NCBI GenBank assembly: GCA_045564915.1
Contig: JBJLGL010000013.1
Location: 248,001 to 312,000, forward strand
Length of the DNA stretch: 64,000 nucleotides
From: JAQWRV01 sp045564915
Lineage (GTDB): Bacteria > Pseudomonadota > Alphaproteobacteria > Rhodospirillales > Rhodospirillaceae
Direction of reading: 5' to 3'
The translations under genes were made by a program, and so were the position numbers. Below the pieces are notes generated by a model, which did not search any database, was not told the DNA's origin, and was given only the letters and a program-made list of their open reading frames with translations. Shown here one piece after another: positions 45,549 to 53,800 of the stretch (within the stretch, counting starts at the first letter, position 1; the number at the start of each line of letters is the position of its first letter).

Positions 45549-45920
45549 ATGGCAGCTAAGAAAAAGACAGCGAAGAAAGCAGCTAAGCGTAAAGCAGCAC
45601 CGAAGCGTAAAGCAGCTAAGCGTAAAGCAGCACCGAAACGTAAAGCAGCTAAGAAGAAAGCTGCTAAGAAAAAAGCGCCTAAGCGTAAAGCAGCTAAGAA
45701 GAAGGCTGCGCCTAAGCGTAAAGCGGCTAAGAGAAAAGCTGCTAAGAAAAAAGCGCCTAAGCGTAAAGCAGCTAAGAAAAAAGCTGCTAAGAAAAAAGCG
45801 CCTAAGCGTAAAGCAGCTAAGAAAAAAGCTGCTAAGAAAAAAGCGCCTAAGCGTAAAGCAGCTAAGAAGAAGACAGCACGTAAGACCGCTAAACGTCGTC
45901 CGGCATCCCGGAAACGCTAA
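45549..45920 (+). CDS. Lysine/alanine-rich histone H1-like DNA-binding protein
   Basis: A 123-residue protein made almost entirely of Lys, Ala, Arg and Pro in AAKKKAPKRK units, like the H1 tail or bacterial Hc1/AlgP-type proteins. It should bind DNA or RNA electrostatically and be disordered. ATG 45549 has AGGA about 10 nt upstream; the frame is open from 45465 but the added leader is hydrophobic and unlike the rest. The gene carries tandem 45-bp repeats and ends in ARKTAKRRPASRKR. A strong terminator follows. Repeat number is likely to vary among strains. Confidence 0.88.
   Translation: MAAKKKTAKKAAKRKAAPKRKAAKRKAAPKRKAAKKKAAKKKAPKRKAAKKKAAPKRKAAKRKAAKKKAPKRKAAKKKAAKKKAPKRKAAKKKAAKKKAPKRKAAKKKTARKTAKRRPASRKR
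45738..45872 (+). repeat. Three tandem 45-bp repeats inside the histone-like gene
   Basis: Copies at 45738-45782, 45783-45827 and 45828-45872 each encode AAKKKAPKRKAAKKK and differ by at most a few A/G changes. A diverged copy lies at 45660-45704 and a shortened 33-bp one at 45705-45737. The unit is 15 codons, so copy-number change keeps the frame. Confidence 0.9.
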
Positions 45921-45944
45921 AGTAATCAGCTACGTTAAAGATAG

Positions 45945-45977
45945 AAAGCCCGTCGCAGAAATGCGGCGGGCTTTTTT
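45945..45977 (+). terminator. Rho-independent terminator of the histone-like gene
   Basis: AAAGCCCGTCGC (45945-45956) pairs with GCGGCGGGCTTT (45963-45974) with one wobble pair and a 6-nt loop, and the T-run extends to 45977. It lies 25 nt after the stop codon. Confidence 0.92.
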
Positions 45978-46091
45978 CATGCCGTTTTTGCAGATCAGGC
46001 AGATAAGAGAACAAGACAGTCTAGACGTGGGGTCATAGCCTGGACTACTCTACTAGAAATGAGAATATGGTAAAATCAGGAGGCACAAAAG

Positions 46092-46916
46092 ATGTCACCG
46101 GTCGGCTTTACAAGACCATTTACCCCCCAAGGAAGGGCGTCGATCATAGCCCCTCTGCCCTGGCGCTTTGCTGGTGACCTTTATGTCGTCCATTTTAGGG
46201 CAAAGCCAGAAGCCTTATCAGCCTTATTACCAGCACCTCTTGAGCCTGCGGACAAGGCAGATGAAGCCTTTCTTTGGAGTACTCATTTCTCGGTCTATCC
46301 CAATCAAGATCGCGCTGAAACATGGATTAATCCTGCCCGGTCACACTACAACGTGGTTGTGATTGGGGTGCCTTGCAAGATCAATGGTAAGAATACGATG
46401 CTCTCAGCATTCCAATGGTGTGATAAGGATTGGCTGGTTGTTATGAGTTGGTTCTTAGGTGCCTGCTCAAAACTAGCAGAGATTGATGAGAGTAAGACCC
46501 ATCCTCTAATGTCTGCCTCAGATTCCCCACAAACAGGTGAACTGGGCACCCATATTTCGAGATGGGCGAGCCGCAATGGTCAACGTATCGTATCATTTTC
46601 TATTACACCAGATGAGGTCATTGGCATCGAAGATCTAGGCTTTTACACAAACAACCTTCCCTTGACCTGTGAACGACATTTTCCAGATGTTCATTACCCG
46701 CCGCGTGGCAAGCCTGACGTCCACGATCTCTGTCAGATGTTAATGGAGGGAACAAGCTTTGGTCAAATTCGTCGCGGACCAGCAACCTTATCCTTTGGTG
46801 ATGATGAAAACGAAGAATTACTGCCTATTCAACCAACAGAGGTGCTCGGTGGCTATGTACTTCCTATGGGGTTTAGACTCTTAGGTATCAATGTAATACA
46901 TAACTATTTGGGATAA
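46092..46916 (+). CDS. Acetoacetate decarboxylase family protein lacking the usual Schiff-base lysine
   Basis: A 274-residue ADC-fold protein (PF06314). PLPWRFAGDLYVVHFRA, LLPAPLEP and the later beta strands fit the family. The region equal to GFPKKLA of classical enzymes reads GACSKLAEI (S126-K127), so the first lysine, which forms the Schiff base, appears replaced by Ser. It may therefore act on a different substrate or use K127. It leads a probable operon with the hydrolase-like gene (17 nt) and the bicupin gene (25 nt after that). Confidence 0.8.
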   Translation: MSPVGFTRPFTPQGRASIIAPLPWRFAGDLYVVHFRAKPEALSALLPAPLEPADKADEAFLWSTHFSVYPNQDRAETWINPARSHYNVVVIGVPCKINGKNTMLSAFQWCDKDWLVVMSWFLGACSKLAEIDESKTHPLMSASDSPQTGELGTHISRWASRNGQRIVSFSITPDEVIGIEDLGFYTNNLPLTCERHFPDVHYPPRGKPDVHDLCQMLMEGTSFGQIRRGPATLSFGDDENEELLPIQPTEVLGGYVLPMGFRLLGINVIHNYLG

Positions 46917-46933
46917 TGTATTAAGAGGGATAA

Positions 46934-47764
46934 GTGGTGGAAACATATAGAAACGGCTCAAAGCTTTGGTATGAAGTCAAGGGAGACGGTGAGCCCCTAG
47001 TTCTCATTGGCGGTTTTGCTCTTCTTCACAATCAATTCGATTTCTGCAATGAGATACTTCGTGATGCAGGTATTCAGACTATTCATTGGAATTATAGAGG
47101 TAGTGGAAAATCTGACTGGTCTTTAACCGAGCCACTAACACTAGAAAGCTGGGTAGAAGATCTCAAAGCAGTACTTGATGCCGCCGGCATTGAAAAAACG
47201 AGTATATGGTGCACATCAACTAGCACACCTATAGGTATTCGATTTGCTAGCAAGTACCCTGAACGCATGAAAACGCTCATTACATACCCATATTATAAAG
47301 TTGATACTTATTGGCGGAATGTTTTTCATGCTGCATATTGGGTAGCCCATGTCTTTGGCATAACCCAACTTTCACGGGTTTTTGCTGGGGTAGTGCTAAC
47401 AAATAAAACGCTATACAGCGAAAAGCACTTCACATATGAAAAATGGGCGGCACCAAACTACGAGACCAACGTAAATATGACGACGATGAAAGAGCTTATG
47501 GAGGCCCTCTCCAGCATAGATACAACAGATGATGTCAAGAGAATTCAATGTCCAACACTTTTACTTATGGGTAATGAATCCGCGCTCAATGACGACGATT
47601 CGATGGAGTCTGCTAGCTTTGACAGGTTGATTAACGATTTTCTTGCATTAAAGCCAGAAGCAGAGGTGCAGGCCGTCAAGGGAGCTGGCAGTACCTATTG
47701 CATGATAACAAATCCAGAGGAAACTTGTGGTTTACTTATAGATTATTTGAAAAAAAATACATGA
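46934..47764 (+). CDS. Alpha/beta hydrolase-fold protein with altered active site
   Basis: A 276-residue alpha/beta hydrolase. The oxyanion/strand region PLVLIGGFALL, NYRGSGKSDW and the C-terminal acid strand LLLMGNESALNDDD are recognisable. The nucleophile elbow reads C93-T-S95-T-S97 instead of G-x-S-x-G. The catalytic His position, usually GAGH, reads GAGS253 (codon AGT). It may thus be inactive as an esterase or have a non-hydrolytic role. GTG 46934 follows AGAGGG. It is the middle gene of the three-gene set. Confidence 0.82.
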   Translation: MVETYRNGSKLWYEVKGDGEPLVLIGGFALLHNQFDFCNEILRDAGIQTIHWNYRGSGKSDWSLTEPLTLESWVEDLKAVLDAAGIEKTSIWCTSTSTPIGIRFASKYPERMKTLITYPYYKVDTYWRNVFHAAYWVAHVFGITQLSRVFAGVVLTNKTLYSEKHFTYEKWAAPNYETNVNMTTMKELMEALSSIDTTDDVKRIQCPTLLLMGNESALNDDDSMESASFDRLINDFLALKPEAEVQAVKGAGSTYCMITNPEETCGLLIDYLKKNT

Positions 47765-47789
47765 GGAACTTATCTAAGGGAGATAAGAA

Positions 47790-48656
47790 ATGCCAGTGAG
47801 TAGGGAAGATGGTCTAGATGTAGATTCTAGACCTTTAGAAGTATTAAATGGAGACTATGAACCAGGAATTCAGCGCCGGTTGATTTCGCAGAATAGCGAT
47901 ACCGGTGGGGGACACATGGTAGTCGAGATACCCCCTGGTTGGAGCAATCCTCGAGGTTATTGTAGTGCCAGCCAAGATATTCTTTTACTTGCTGGCGACT
48001 TGACCCACGGAAATGAGAAAATGATAGCGAATTGCTATGCTTTTATTCCTGAAGGCGTAGCACATGGTCCCTTGTCGTCCGAAAAAGGATGCAAAGCGTT
48101 AGTTTTTTACGGTGCAAGCTATGACTTCACTAGAAGCGAAGGTCATAAAGATGGTGCCGAAATTGAGCGCTATCGCCCCAACGAGAAGACGTGGGACATA
48201 CCATGGGAAGACCCAATGAAGGAAATGGTTGAGCGGACAACGTTTTTAGACGAAGAGACAGGTAATCCAACCCGACCAGCTGGTGTTCTGGTAAAAGTAT
48301 TGCGTTGGGATAAAGACCCAGAGGAACAAATTGCACTAGTCGCACAAGCACCGGGCTGCATTGACCCAGGCACTGAAGTGCATCCACATAACGAATGTCT
48401 GTATCTTATTTCAGGCGATTGCTACATCGGATATACTTACGACACCAAGAGTAAGGATGACAAAAAGGTTGGTATTGTTCTGACTAAAGACAATTATATT
48501 TCACGTCCTCCTGGTATATACCACGGCCCCGTGACTACGCATAACGGTGTCTACTGGATTACTTATATGAGTGATGGCTATCACGGTATATTTAATGATG
48601 TACCAGAGTGGCGGGATATGACAGAAGGTTATTTCGAAACCGCTGCGTTCAAATAA
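47790..48656 (+). CDS. Bicupin protein
   Basis: A 288-residue protein with two cupin barrels. The second (about 155-275) has the metal-type motif VHPHNECLYLISGD (HxHxE) and the closing His in PPGIYHGP. The first has the fold (ILLLAGDLTHG, YAFIPEGVAHGP) but no HxH, so it may be structural. AAGGGAGA precedes the ATG. Cupins of this kind are dioxygenases, decarboxylases or sensors; here it is probably the third member of a pathway with the preceding two genes. The substrate is unknown. Confidence 0.8.
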   Translation: MPVSREDGLDVDSRPLEVLNGDYEPGIQRRLISQNSDTGGGHMVVEIPPGWSNPRGYCSASQDILLLAGDLTHGNEKMIANCYAFIPEGVAHGPLSSEKGCKALVFYGASYDFTRSEGHKDGAEIERYRPNEKTWDIPWEDPMKEMVERTTFLDEETGNPTRPAGVLVKVLRWDKDPEEQIALVAQAPGCIDPGTEVHPHNECLYLISGDCYIGYTYDTKSKDDKKVGIVLTKDNYISRPPGIYHGPVTTHNGVYWITYMSDGYHGIFNDVPEWRDMTEGYFETAAFK

Positions 48657-48669
48657 CTGTTGATCAGTG

Positions 48670-49875
48670 TCATCTCTTGGCCAGAGATAGAACGTCCTGC
48701 ACGACATCTACAACATTAAGGGCATCAGCATCCGTCATAGATGGGTATAAGGGGATGGTAATTGCTCGATCATAGTAGGCTTCTGCATTAGGGAAGTCGC
48801 CGCGCGAATAATTGTAACGCTTCTTGTAGTATGGATGCAGGTGCAAAGGCATATAGTGCACTTGTACGCCAACTCCTCTATTTCTGAGCAAATCAAATAT
48901 CTGCCGTCTTGACTGAGCTAAAGCTGCTAGATTCAGCTGAATAACATAGATATGCCACGCACTTTGATTCGTATGCTTAACCACAGGTGTTTGAAGCAGA
49001 TCTAAAGAGGCAAAAGCGTCTGAATACAATTTAGCTAGCTCATTCCTACGTTTTATAAAAGCGTTCAATTTTTTGAGTTGGCTAATACCCAGAGCACATT
49101 GCAAGTCAGAAATCCTATAGTTTAAGCCGATCTCTTGGACCTCGTAATACCATGGTGCTGGGGAATCCAAGTGACTATCATCGTTCGAAACCTCCGCCTC
49201 CTCGTAATATTTGCTGGAGTCACGAACGATTCCATGACTCCGAACCCTCCGAAGTTCTTGCACAAACATCTCTTGATTAGTCATTATCATTCCTCCCTCC
49301 GCCGTGGTTATGGCTTTAACTGGATGGAATGAGAAACAGGTCATGTCAGCTAACGCACCAACGGGCCGGCCTTTATATGAACTAGCTAACGAATGCGCGC
49401 TATCTGCGATAGTTACAATACCCTTTCCATTGAGCACACTATTAAGCCCGTCCCAATCACAGGGTTGTCCAGCAAAATCAACTGGCAGAACAGCTCTTGT
49501 TCTTGATGAAAGTACCGATTCCATAGACTCTGTTGATAAGCACCAGCTATCTGGGTCGATATCAGCAAATCTAACTTCTGCGCCACATAGGCGAACTGCT
49601 GCTGCTGTCGCTGCGAACGTAAGAGCAGGAACAACTGCCTCATGACCATCAGCAAGACCTGAGACCTTAGCAGCGCAGTGGAGTGCTGCCGTGCCAGATG
49701 AAACCGCAACCCCATAACTTGCATCTGTTCGAGCCGCAACAGCACTTTCAAATTTCTCTACTGCTGGACCTGTCGTTAACCAGTTACTCTTTAAGACATC
49801 AATGACAGCTGATACATCATCGTCATCAATGAATTGACGCCCATACGGCAGATTTGAGTTCTTTTTCGTAGCCAC
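48670..49875 (-). CDS. pseC: UDP-4-amino-4,6-dideoxy-N-acetyl-altrosamine transaminase, PseC
   Basis: A 401-residue DegT/DnrJ/EryC1/StrS aminotransferase. The opening LPYGRQFIDDDDVSAVIDVL and NWLTTGP match PseC, as does the PLP lysine K187 in FSFHPVKAITTAEGG. It would add the 4-amino group in the second step of CMP-pseudaminic acid synthesis, using glutamate as donor. It starts at GTG 49873-49875, 17 nt after pseB, in one operon. It is convergent with the bicupin gene. Confidence 0.9.
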   Translation of the reverse strand: MATKKNSNLPYGRQFIDDDDVSAVIDVLKSNWLTTGPAVEKFESAVAARTDASYGVAVSSGTAALHCAAKVSGLADGHEAVVPALTFAATAAAVRLCGAEVRFADIDPDSWCLSTESMESVLSSRTRAVLPVDFAGQPCDWDGLNSVLNGKGIVTIADSAHSLASSYKGRPVGALADMTCFSFHPVKAITTAEGGMIMTNQEMFVQELRRVRSHGIVRDSSKYYEEAEVSNDDSHLDSPAPWYYEVQEIGLNYRISDLQCALGISQLKKLNAFIKRRNELAKLYSDAFASLDLLQTPVVKHTNQSAWHIYVIQLNLAALAQSRRQIFDLLRNRGVGVQVHYMPLHLHPYYKKRYNYSRGDFPNAEAYYDRAITIPLYPSMTDADALNVVDVVQDVLSLAKR

Positions 49876-49892
49876 AGATCCGGATTACCCTA

Positions 49893-50936
49893 CTACTCTG
49901 TACCATGCAAAGCACGCAACGTATCAATATCTAACCATTCATCATTCTCATCACTAACGTAGGAAAACCTCTCTTGCATCCGTTTGCCATCGAGAGGCCT
50001 TTCTCTTTTTCCCCCGAAGACTTTATCAAAAGCCGGTTCAATGACGTAATAGTCTCCACAATCCTTAGTTAGGTAACCCTCATCTTCAGAGATAAGTGCT
50101 TCATGAAGCTTTTCACCAGGACGAATGCCAACTTCCTTTTGCGCAATACCTGGTGCAAGGGCAGTTGCTAAATCAGTGATCCGAATACTAGGAATCTTAG
50201 GAACAAAAATCTCACCACCTTCTAAGTGGACAATCGAACTGAGTACAAAATTACAGACCTGCTCTAAAGTTGCCCAGAACCGTGTCATGCGTGTATCTGT
50301 AATGGGCATATATTGTACATTTTCTTGAGCTAAGCGCCTAAATAACGGCACTACGCTACCCCGTGATCCTGCAACATTACCATACCTAACGACACCAAAT
50401 CGCGTTCCTCCCTTAGAGCTAAGATGATTAGCTGCCGTAAATATTTTATCGGCGGCAAGCTTGCTAGCCCCGTACAGGTTCACAGGGTTAACGGCCTTGT
50501 CAGTAGATAATGCGATGACTCTCTTCACATCAGTATTCAGGCACGCTCTTACTACATTCTCTGCACCTATAACATTTGTATTAATACATTCGAATGGATT
50601 GTATTCTGCGGTCGCAACTTGCTTCATCGCCGCAGCATGAATGACTATATCAACATCGCGAAGAGCCAACTCTAGCCTCGACTGGTCTCTTACATCGCCA
50701 ATAAAATACCGCATTTCTGGGCTTTCTGCTAATTCTGATGAGAGCTGCATTTGCGACTGCTTAAATTCATCACGAGAAAAAACAATGAGGCGGCGAGGCT
50801 TTGTTAGAGCACGCAAGTGCCCTACGAAAGCCTGACCAAAAGATCCAGTTCCACCGGTAACAAGGACACTGTTGCCATCAATAATCCTACGGAGACTTTG
50901 AATATTTTGCCCTGTCGGTTTAAATGTTGTCTTCAT
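49893..50936 (-). CDS. pseB: UDP-N-acetylglucosamine 4,6-dehydratase (inverting), PseB
   Basis: A 347-residue extended SDR that starts pseudaminic acid synthesis by dehydrating and C5-epimerising UDP-GlcNAc. TGGTGSFG (about 27-34) is the NADP loop, STDKAVNPVNLYGASKLAADK holds the catalytic Asp-Lys and YxxxK region (split across 130-155), and VVRYGNVAGSRGSVVPLF is typical. It is the first gene of the minus-strand pseBC pair. The 137-nt gap to the divergent pseF should hold promoters for both directions. Confidence 0.93.
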   Translation of the reverse strand: MKTTFKPTGQNIQSLRRIIDGNSVLVTGGTGSFGQAFVGHLRALTKPRRLIVFSRDEFKQSQMQLSSELAESPEMRYFIGDVRDQSRLELALRDVDIVIHAAAMKQVATAEYNPFECINTNVIGAENVVRACLNTDVKRVIALSTDKAVNPVNLYGASKLAADKIFTAANHLSSKGGTRFGVVRYGNVAGSRGSVVPLFRRLAQENVQYMPITDTRMTRFWATLEQVCNFVLSSIVHLEGGEIFVPKIPSIRITDLATALAPGIAQKEVGIRPGEKLHEALISEDEGYLTKDCGDYYVIEPAFDKVFGGKRERPLDGKRMQERFSYVSDENDEWLDIDTLRALHGTE

Positions 50937-51073
50937 AAAATTACCTTATAGTCATTACGTCTGTGATTGGATTATCTTTTAGTGTCCGACTCTGCAAGAA
51001 TAAGGTCTCTGCGTTGATCCGGGGCATATCGCCTGATAAAACCCATCATAGCAAGGTTCAGCGGATAAAAACG

Positions 51074-51769
51074 ATGGCCAATACGCCTATTAATACAATT
51101 GCGGTAATACCAGCTCGTGGCGATTCAAAGCGGCTTCCGGGCAAAGCTTTACTGCCTTTCAACGATAAACCCATGATTGCTATAACTATTGAGGCTGCCA
51201 TAGCCTCTAATTGCTTTAGCAAAATAGTTGTTTCCTCAGACAACGATACCATACTCGGTGTAGCTTCAGAGTATGGTGCAACACCTTATAAACGAGATGC
51301 ATCCCTATCAGATGACAAAACGCCCACTGCTCCTGTTTTGTTAGATATTCTAGAAAGTGAAGAATCACAGGGTCAATATTGGGATGTTCTAGCTTGTCTA
51401 TATGCAACGGCACCCCTGCGAACTGCGACTGACATAGAGAATGTCATGAGCTTAATTGAGCCTGGTACCTGTGATTTTGCCATGGCCGTGTGTGAATGTG
51501 AGCGTCCAATTCATCAAGCTCTATTGGAAGATGTTGATGGGGTCCTAAGGCCTGTATGGCCGGAAAGTGTTGGGATCAATTCCCAAGAGGTGGGTCGATA
51601 TTTATTTGGCAACGGATCAACATACGCAGTGACTGTATCTGCGTTCCTAGAGACTAAATCACTTTATGGACCTGGCTTACGGGGCTACGAGATGCCACTT
51701 TCCCGTTCTGTTGACCTTAATACTACGGACGATCTGAATCGATTAAATTTATTTGCCACAAGTGAATAG
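51074..51769 (+). CDS. pseF: CMP-pseudaminic acid synthetase-like cytidylyltransferase, PseF
   Basis: A 231-residue acylneuraminate cytidylyltransferase. IAVIPARGDSKRLPGKALLPF is the CTP-binding loop (split), followed by ATAPLRTATDIENVM and the late metal-binding region. It would couple the nonulosonic acid to CMP. The frame is open from 50963, but ATG 51074 begins the conserved domain; its ribosome site is weak. Position beside pseI supports PseF over NeuA or LegF, which have similar sequences. Confidence 0.86.
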   Translation: MANTPINTIAVIPARGDSKRLPGKALLPFNDKPMIAITIEAAIASNCFSKIVVSSDNDTILGVASEYGATPYKRDASLSDDKTPTAPVLLDILESEESQGQYWDVLACLYATAPLRTATDIENVMSLIEPGTCDFAMAVCECERPIHQALLEDVDGVLRPVWPESVGINSQEVGRYLFGNGSTYAVTVSAFLETKSLYGPGLRGYEMPLSRSVDLNTTDDLNRLNLFATSE

Positions 51770-51842
51770 AATCCAGTGCTCTATGCAATTTATGCTAAAA
51801 ATTAGCTCTCATCGCTACAGACACTGAGAAGGATAGCAAACC

Positions 51843-52955
51843 TTGCCCAGATTGAATTTAGAATCGCAGAGTAGCCACACGATTCAAATTGGCAATCGTG
51901 AGGTTGGTGTACGACATCCGCCATTAATTATCGCAGAAATATCTGCCAATCATGGAGGAGACTACAATCGAGCCATCCGCATCATTGATGGAGCCGCGGA
52001 AGCCGGAGCAGATGCTATTAAGTTTCAAGCATATACTGCAGACTCTCTCACCATCAACAGCAAGAAAGATGACTTCCTACTGGCAGGTCCATCATTATGG
52101 CAAGGTCAACGACTCTATGATCTCTACACTTCATCGGCGACACCTTATGAATGGTTTCCCAGCTTATTCCGCCATTGCCGAGAAAGAAATCTCATCCCTT
52201 TTGCTAGCCCTTTTGATGAGAATGCCGTCGATATGCTTAAAGATCTAGAGAGCCCAGCATACAAAATTGCTTCCTTTGAAGCTGTAGATCACGGACTGAT
52301 ATCTGCATGTGCAGCAACTGGAAAGCCATTGATCATCTCAACAGGACTCTGCAATAGGGCGGAAATTCAGGAAGCTATTGCAGCAGCGCAATCTGCAGGT
52401 GGTAAAGACATTGTTCTGCTGCACTGTAATAGTTCCTATCCAGCCAAGAGAAACGAGGCTAATCTGATGAATATTACAGCATTGGCTAAAGAATTTAACG
52501 TTCCAGTGGGTTACTCGGATCATACCCTTGGTACCATCTCAGCGGCTGCTGCCTGTGCAATAGGTGCGTGTATGATTGAAAAACACGTAATAGATTCTCC
52601 ATTTCCCAAAACAGCAGATTCAGCATTTTCGTTAACTCCAGACCTTTTGAAAAATTTAGTGCAGGACTGCTATGCCGCATGGACCAGCCGCGGATGCATG
52701 CATGATGGCCCTACCGAGACTGAAAAAGCCAGCTTAATATTCCGGCGATCCTTATACATTGTAAAAAATATTACAGCAGGTGAACGATTTACTTCAGAAA
52801 ATATAAGATCAATAAGACCCGGATATGGCTTACCACCAAAATATATGAGTAATATATTAGGGAAGCCAGCGACAAGAGCCTTAGAGATAGGTGAAGCTTT
52901 GCAATGGGAAATGGTCGAGGGTGGCCTCGGAAAAAATGAAAAATCCGATCAATGA
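51843..52955 (+). CDS. pseI: Pseudaminic acid synthase, PseI
   Basis: A 370-residue NeuB-family enzyme condensing a hexose with phosphoenolpyruvate. PseI-type features are DSLTINSKKDDFLLAG, SLWQGQRLYDLY, TPYEWFPSLF, SPAYKIASFEA and the C-terminal SAF domain with RSLYIVKNITAGERF and SIRPGYGLPPKY. The close match to Campylobacter PseI favours PseI over LegI or NeuB. TTG 51843 has AAGGAT 8 nt upstream. Its stop overlaps the Nudix start (ATGA 52952-52955). Confidence 0.92.
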   Translation: MPRLNLESQSSHTIQIGNREVGVRHPPLIIAEISANHGGDYNRAIRIIDGAAEAGADAIKFQAYTADSLTINSKKDDFLLAGPSLWQGQRLYDLYTSSATPYEWFPSLFRHCRERNLIPFASPFDENAVDMLKDLESPAYKIASFEAVDHGLISACAATGKPLIISTGLCNRAEIQEAIAAAQSAGGKDIVLLHCNSSYPAKRNEANLMNITALAKEFNVPVGYSDHTLGTISAAAACAIGACMIEKHVIDSPFPKTADSAFSLTPDLLKNLVQDCYAAWTSRGCMHDGPTETEKASLIFRRSLYIVKNITAGERFTSENIRSIRPGYGLPPKYMSNILGKPATRALEIGEALQWEMVEGGLGKNEKSDQ

Positions 52956-53701
52956 TGCAAGCAGGCTCCTCCATTTCGCTTAGGGATAATCTGCGCTCGC
53001 ATTTAGTTCAGGATGAAGTAACCATCGAACTGGTCGAGAAATTCCATATGCCCTCACCCCAGATGCAGGCAGAAATTAATGCGATATGGAACTTGGCATT
53101 GGGCCGGAAAGATTGCCTGCTCTTTGACGGAACTGTGCTATCCGTATCCACAATAACACCAGGCAATATTAAAGTTTCTAGAGATAGCTATAAATCGTAC
53201 TTTGCTCAAACCAAAAATCCAGAACTTTATGGAGATCTTGGCATTCGACCACTAGCGTGTTCTGGATTTACACGATGTAATGATGGGCTAGTTTTCGGGA
53301 GACGAAGTAATGAAATGTTCATTGAACCTGGATGTTGGGAGCTTGCTCCTTCTGGCACTTTTGATGCGCAAAGTATCAATAATAATGGCATAATTAATGC
53401 CTCAGAATTCTTACTCCGTGAACTAAGCGAAGAGTTAGGAATTAGTGCCACAAATGCACAGACAGGAACGGTATGTGGTTTATTCGAAAACTCTATATCT
53501 AGGGGGATAGACCTTGCAGTGGACGTTGAACTGAATCTTGATGCTAAAGAGATTCACCGCCGGTTTGAAACTAATACTAATAAAGAATATAGTACGTTAG
53601 AAATTGTAGCAGAAGAAGCCCTCGCTGATTTTATAAGTCAAGCTGACCGAAAATTCGTTTTTCTTTCGTTGAAGCTACTCGAGAAAAAAGGATTTCTATA
53701 G
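52952..53701 (+). CDS. Nudix hydrolase, NUDT22-like, coupled to pseI
   Basis: A 249-residue protein with a Nudix box end R156-E-L-S-E-E-L-G-I164 (REUXEEXGU). The region before it, INAIWNL...LLFDGTVLSV...SYKSYFAQ and RPLACSGFTRCNDGLVFGRRS, resembles human NUDT22, a UDP-glucose/galactose hydrolase. The first part of the box is spread over a longer loop, so the standard G-x5-E spacing is not exact. It overlaps pseI by 4 nt and so is translated with it. A role in removing UDP from the pseudaminic acid precursor is inferred; no PseG is present. Confidence 0.75.
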   Translation: MMQAGSSISLRDNLRSHLVQDEVTIELVEKFHMPSPQMQAEINAIWNLALGRKDCLLFDGTVLSVSTITPGNIKVSRDSYKSYFAQTKNPELYGDLGIRPLACSGFTRCNDGLVFGRRSNEMFIEPGCWELAPSGTFDAQSINNNGIINASEFLLRELSEELGISATNAQTGTVCGLFENSISRGIDLAVDVELNLDAKEIHRRFETNTNKEYSTLEIVAEEALADFISQADRKFVFLSLKLLEKKGFL

Positions 53702-53800
53702 TAGTTTCTCTCCCCAATAGTTTGGTATGTCTCTTCTGTAGAGTATTTTTTAAATACTAACAATTCGGTCACATAAAGCTCACTAACTAAAGGTAAGAGT

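Noticed and set aside
45549..45920. CRISPR-like array
   Set aside because: The repeats are contiguous coding units with no unique spacers.
52952..53701. PseG assignment for the Nudix gene
   Set aside because: PseG is a GT-B-fold hydrolase; this protein has a Nudix box, so it can only be a functional replacement.
53742..53758. AT-only palindrome AGTATTT-TTT-AAATACT before the FG-GAP gene
   Set aside because: The stem is weak and lacks any GC pairs near the base; probably chance in AT-rich sequence.
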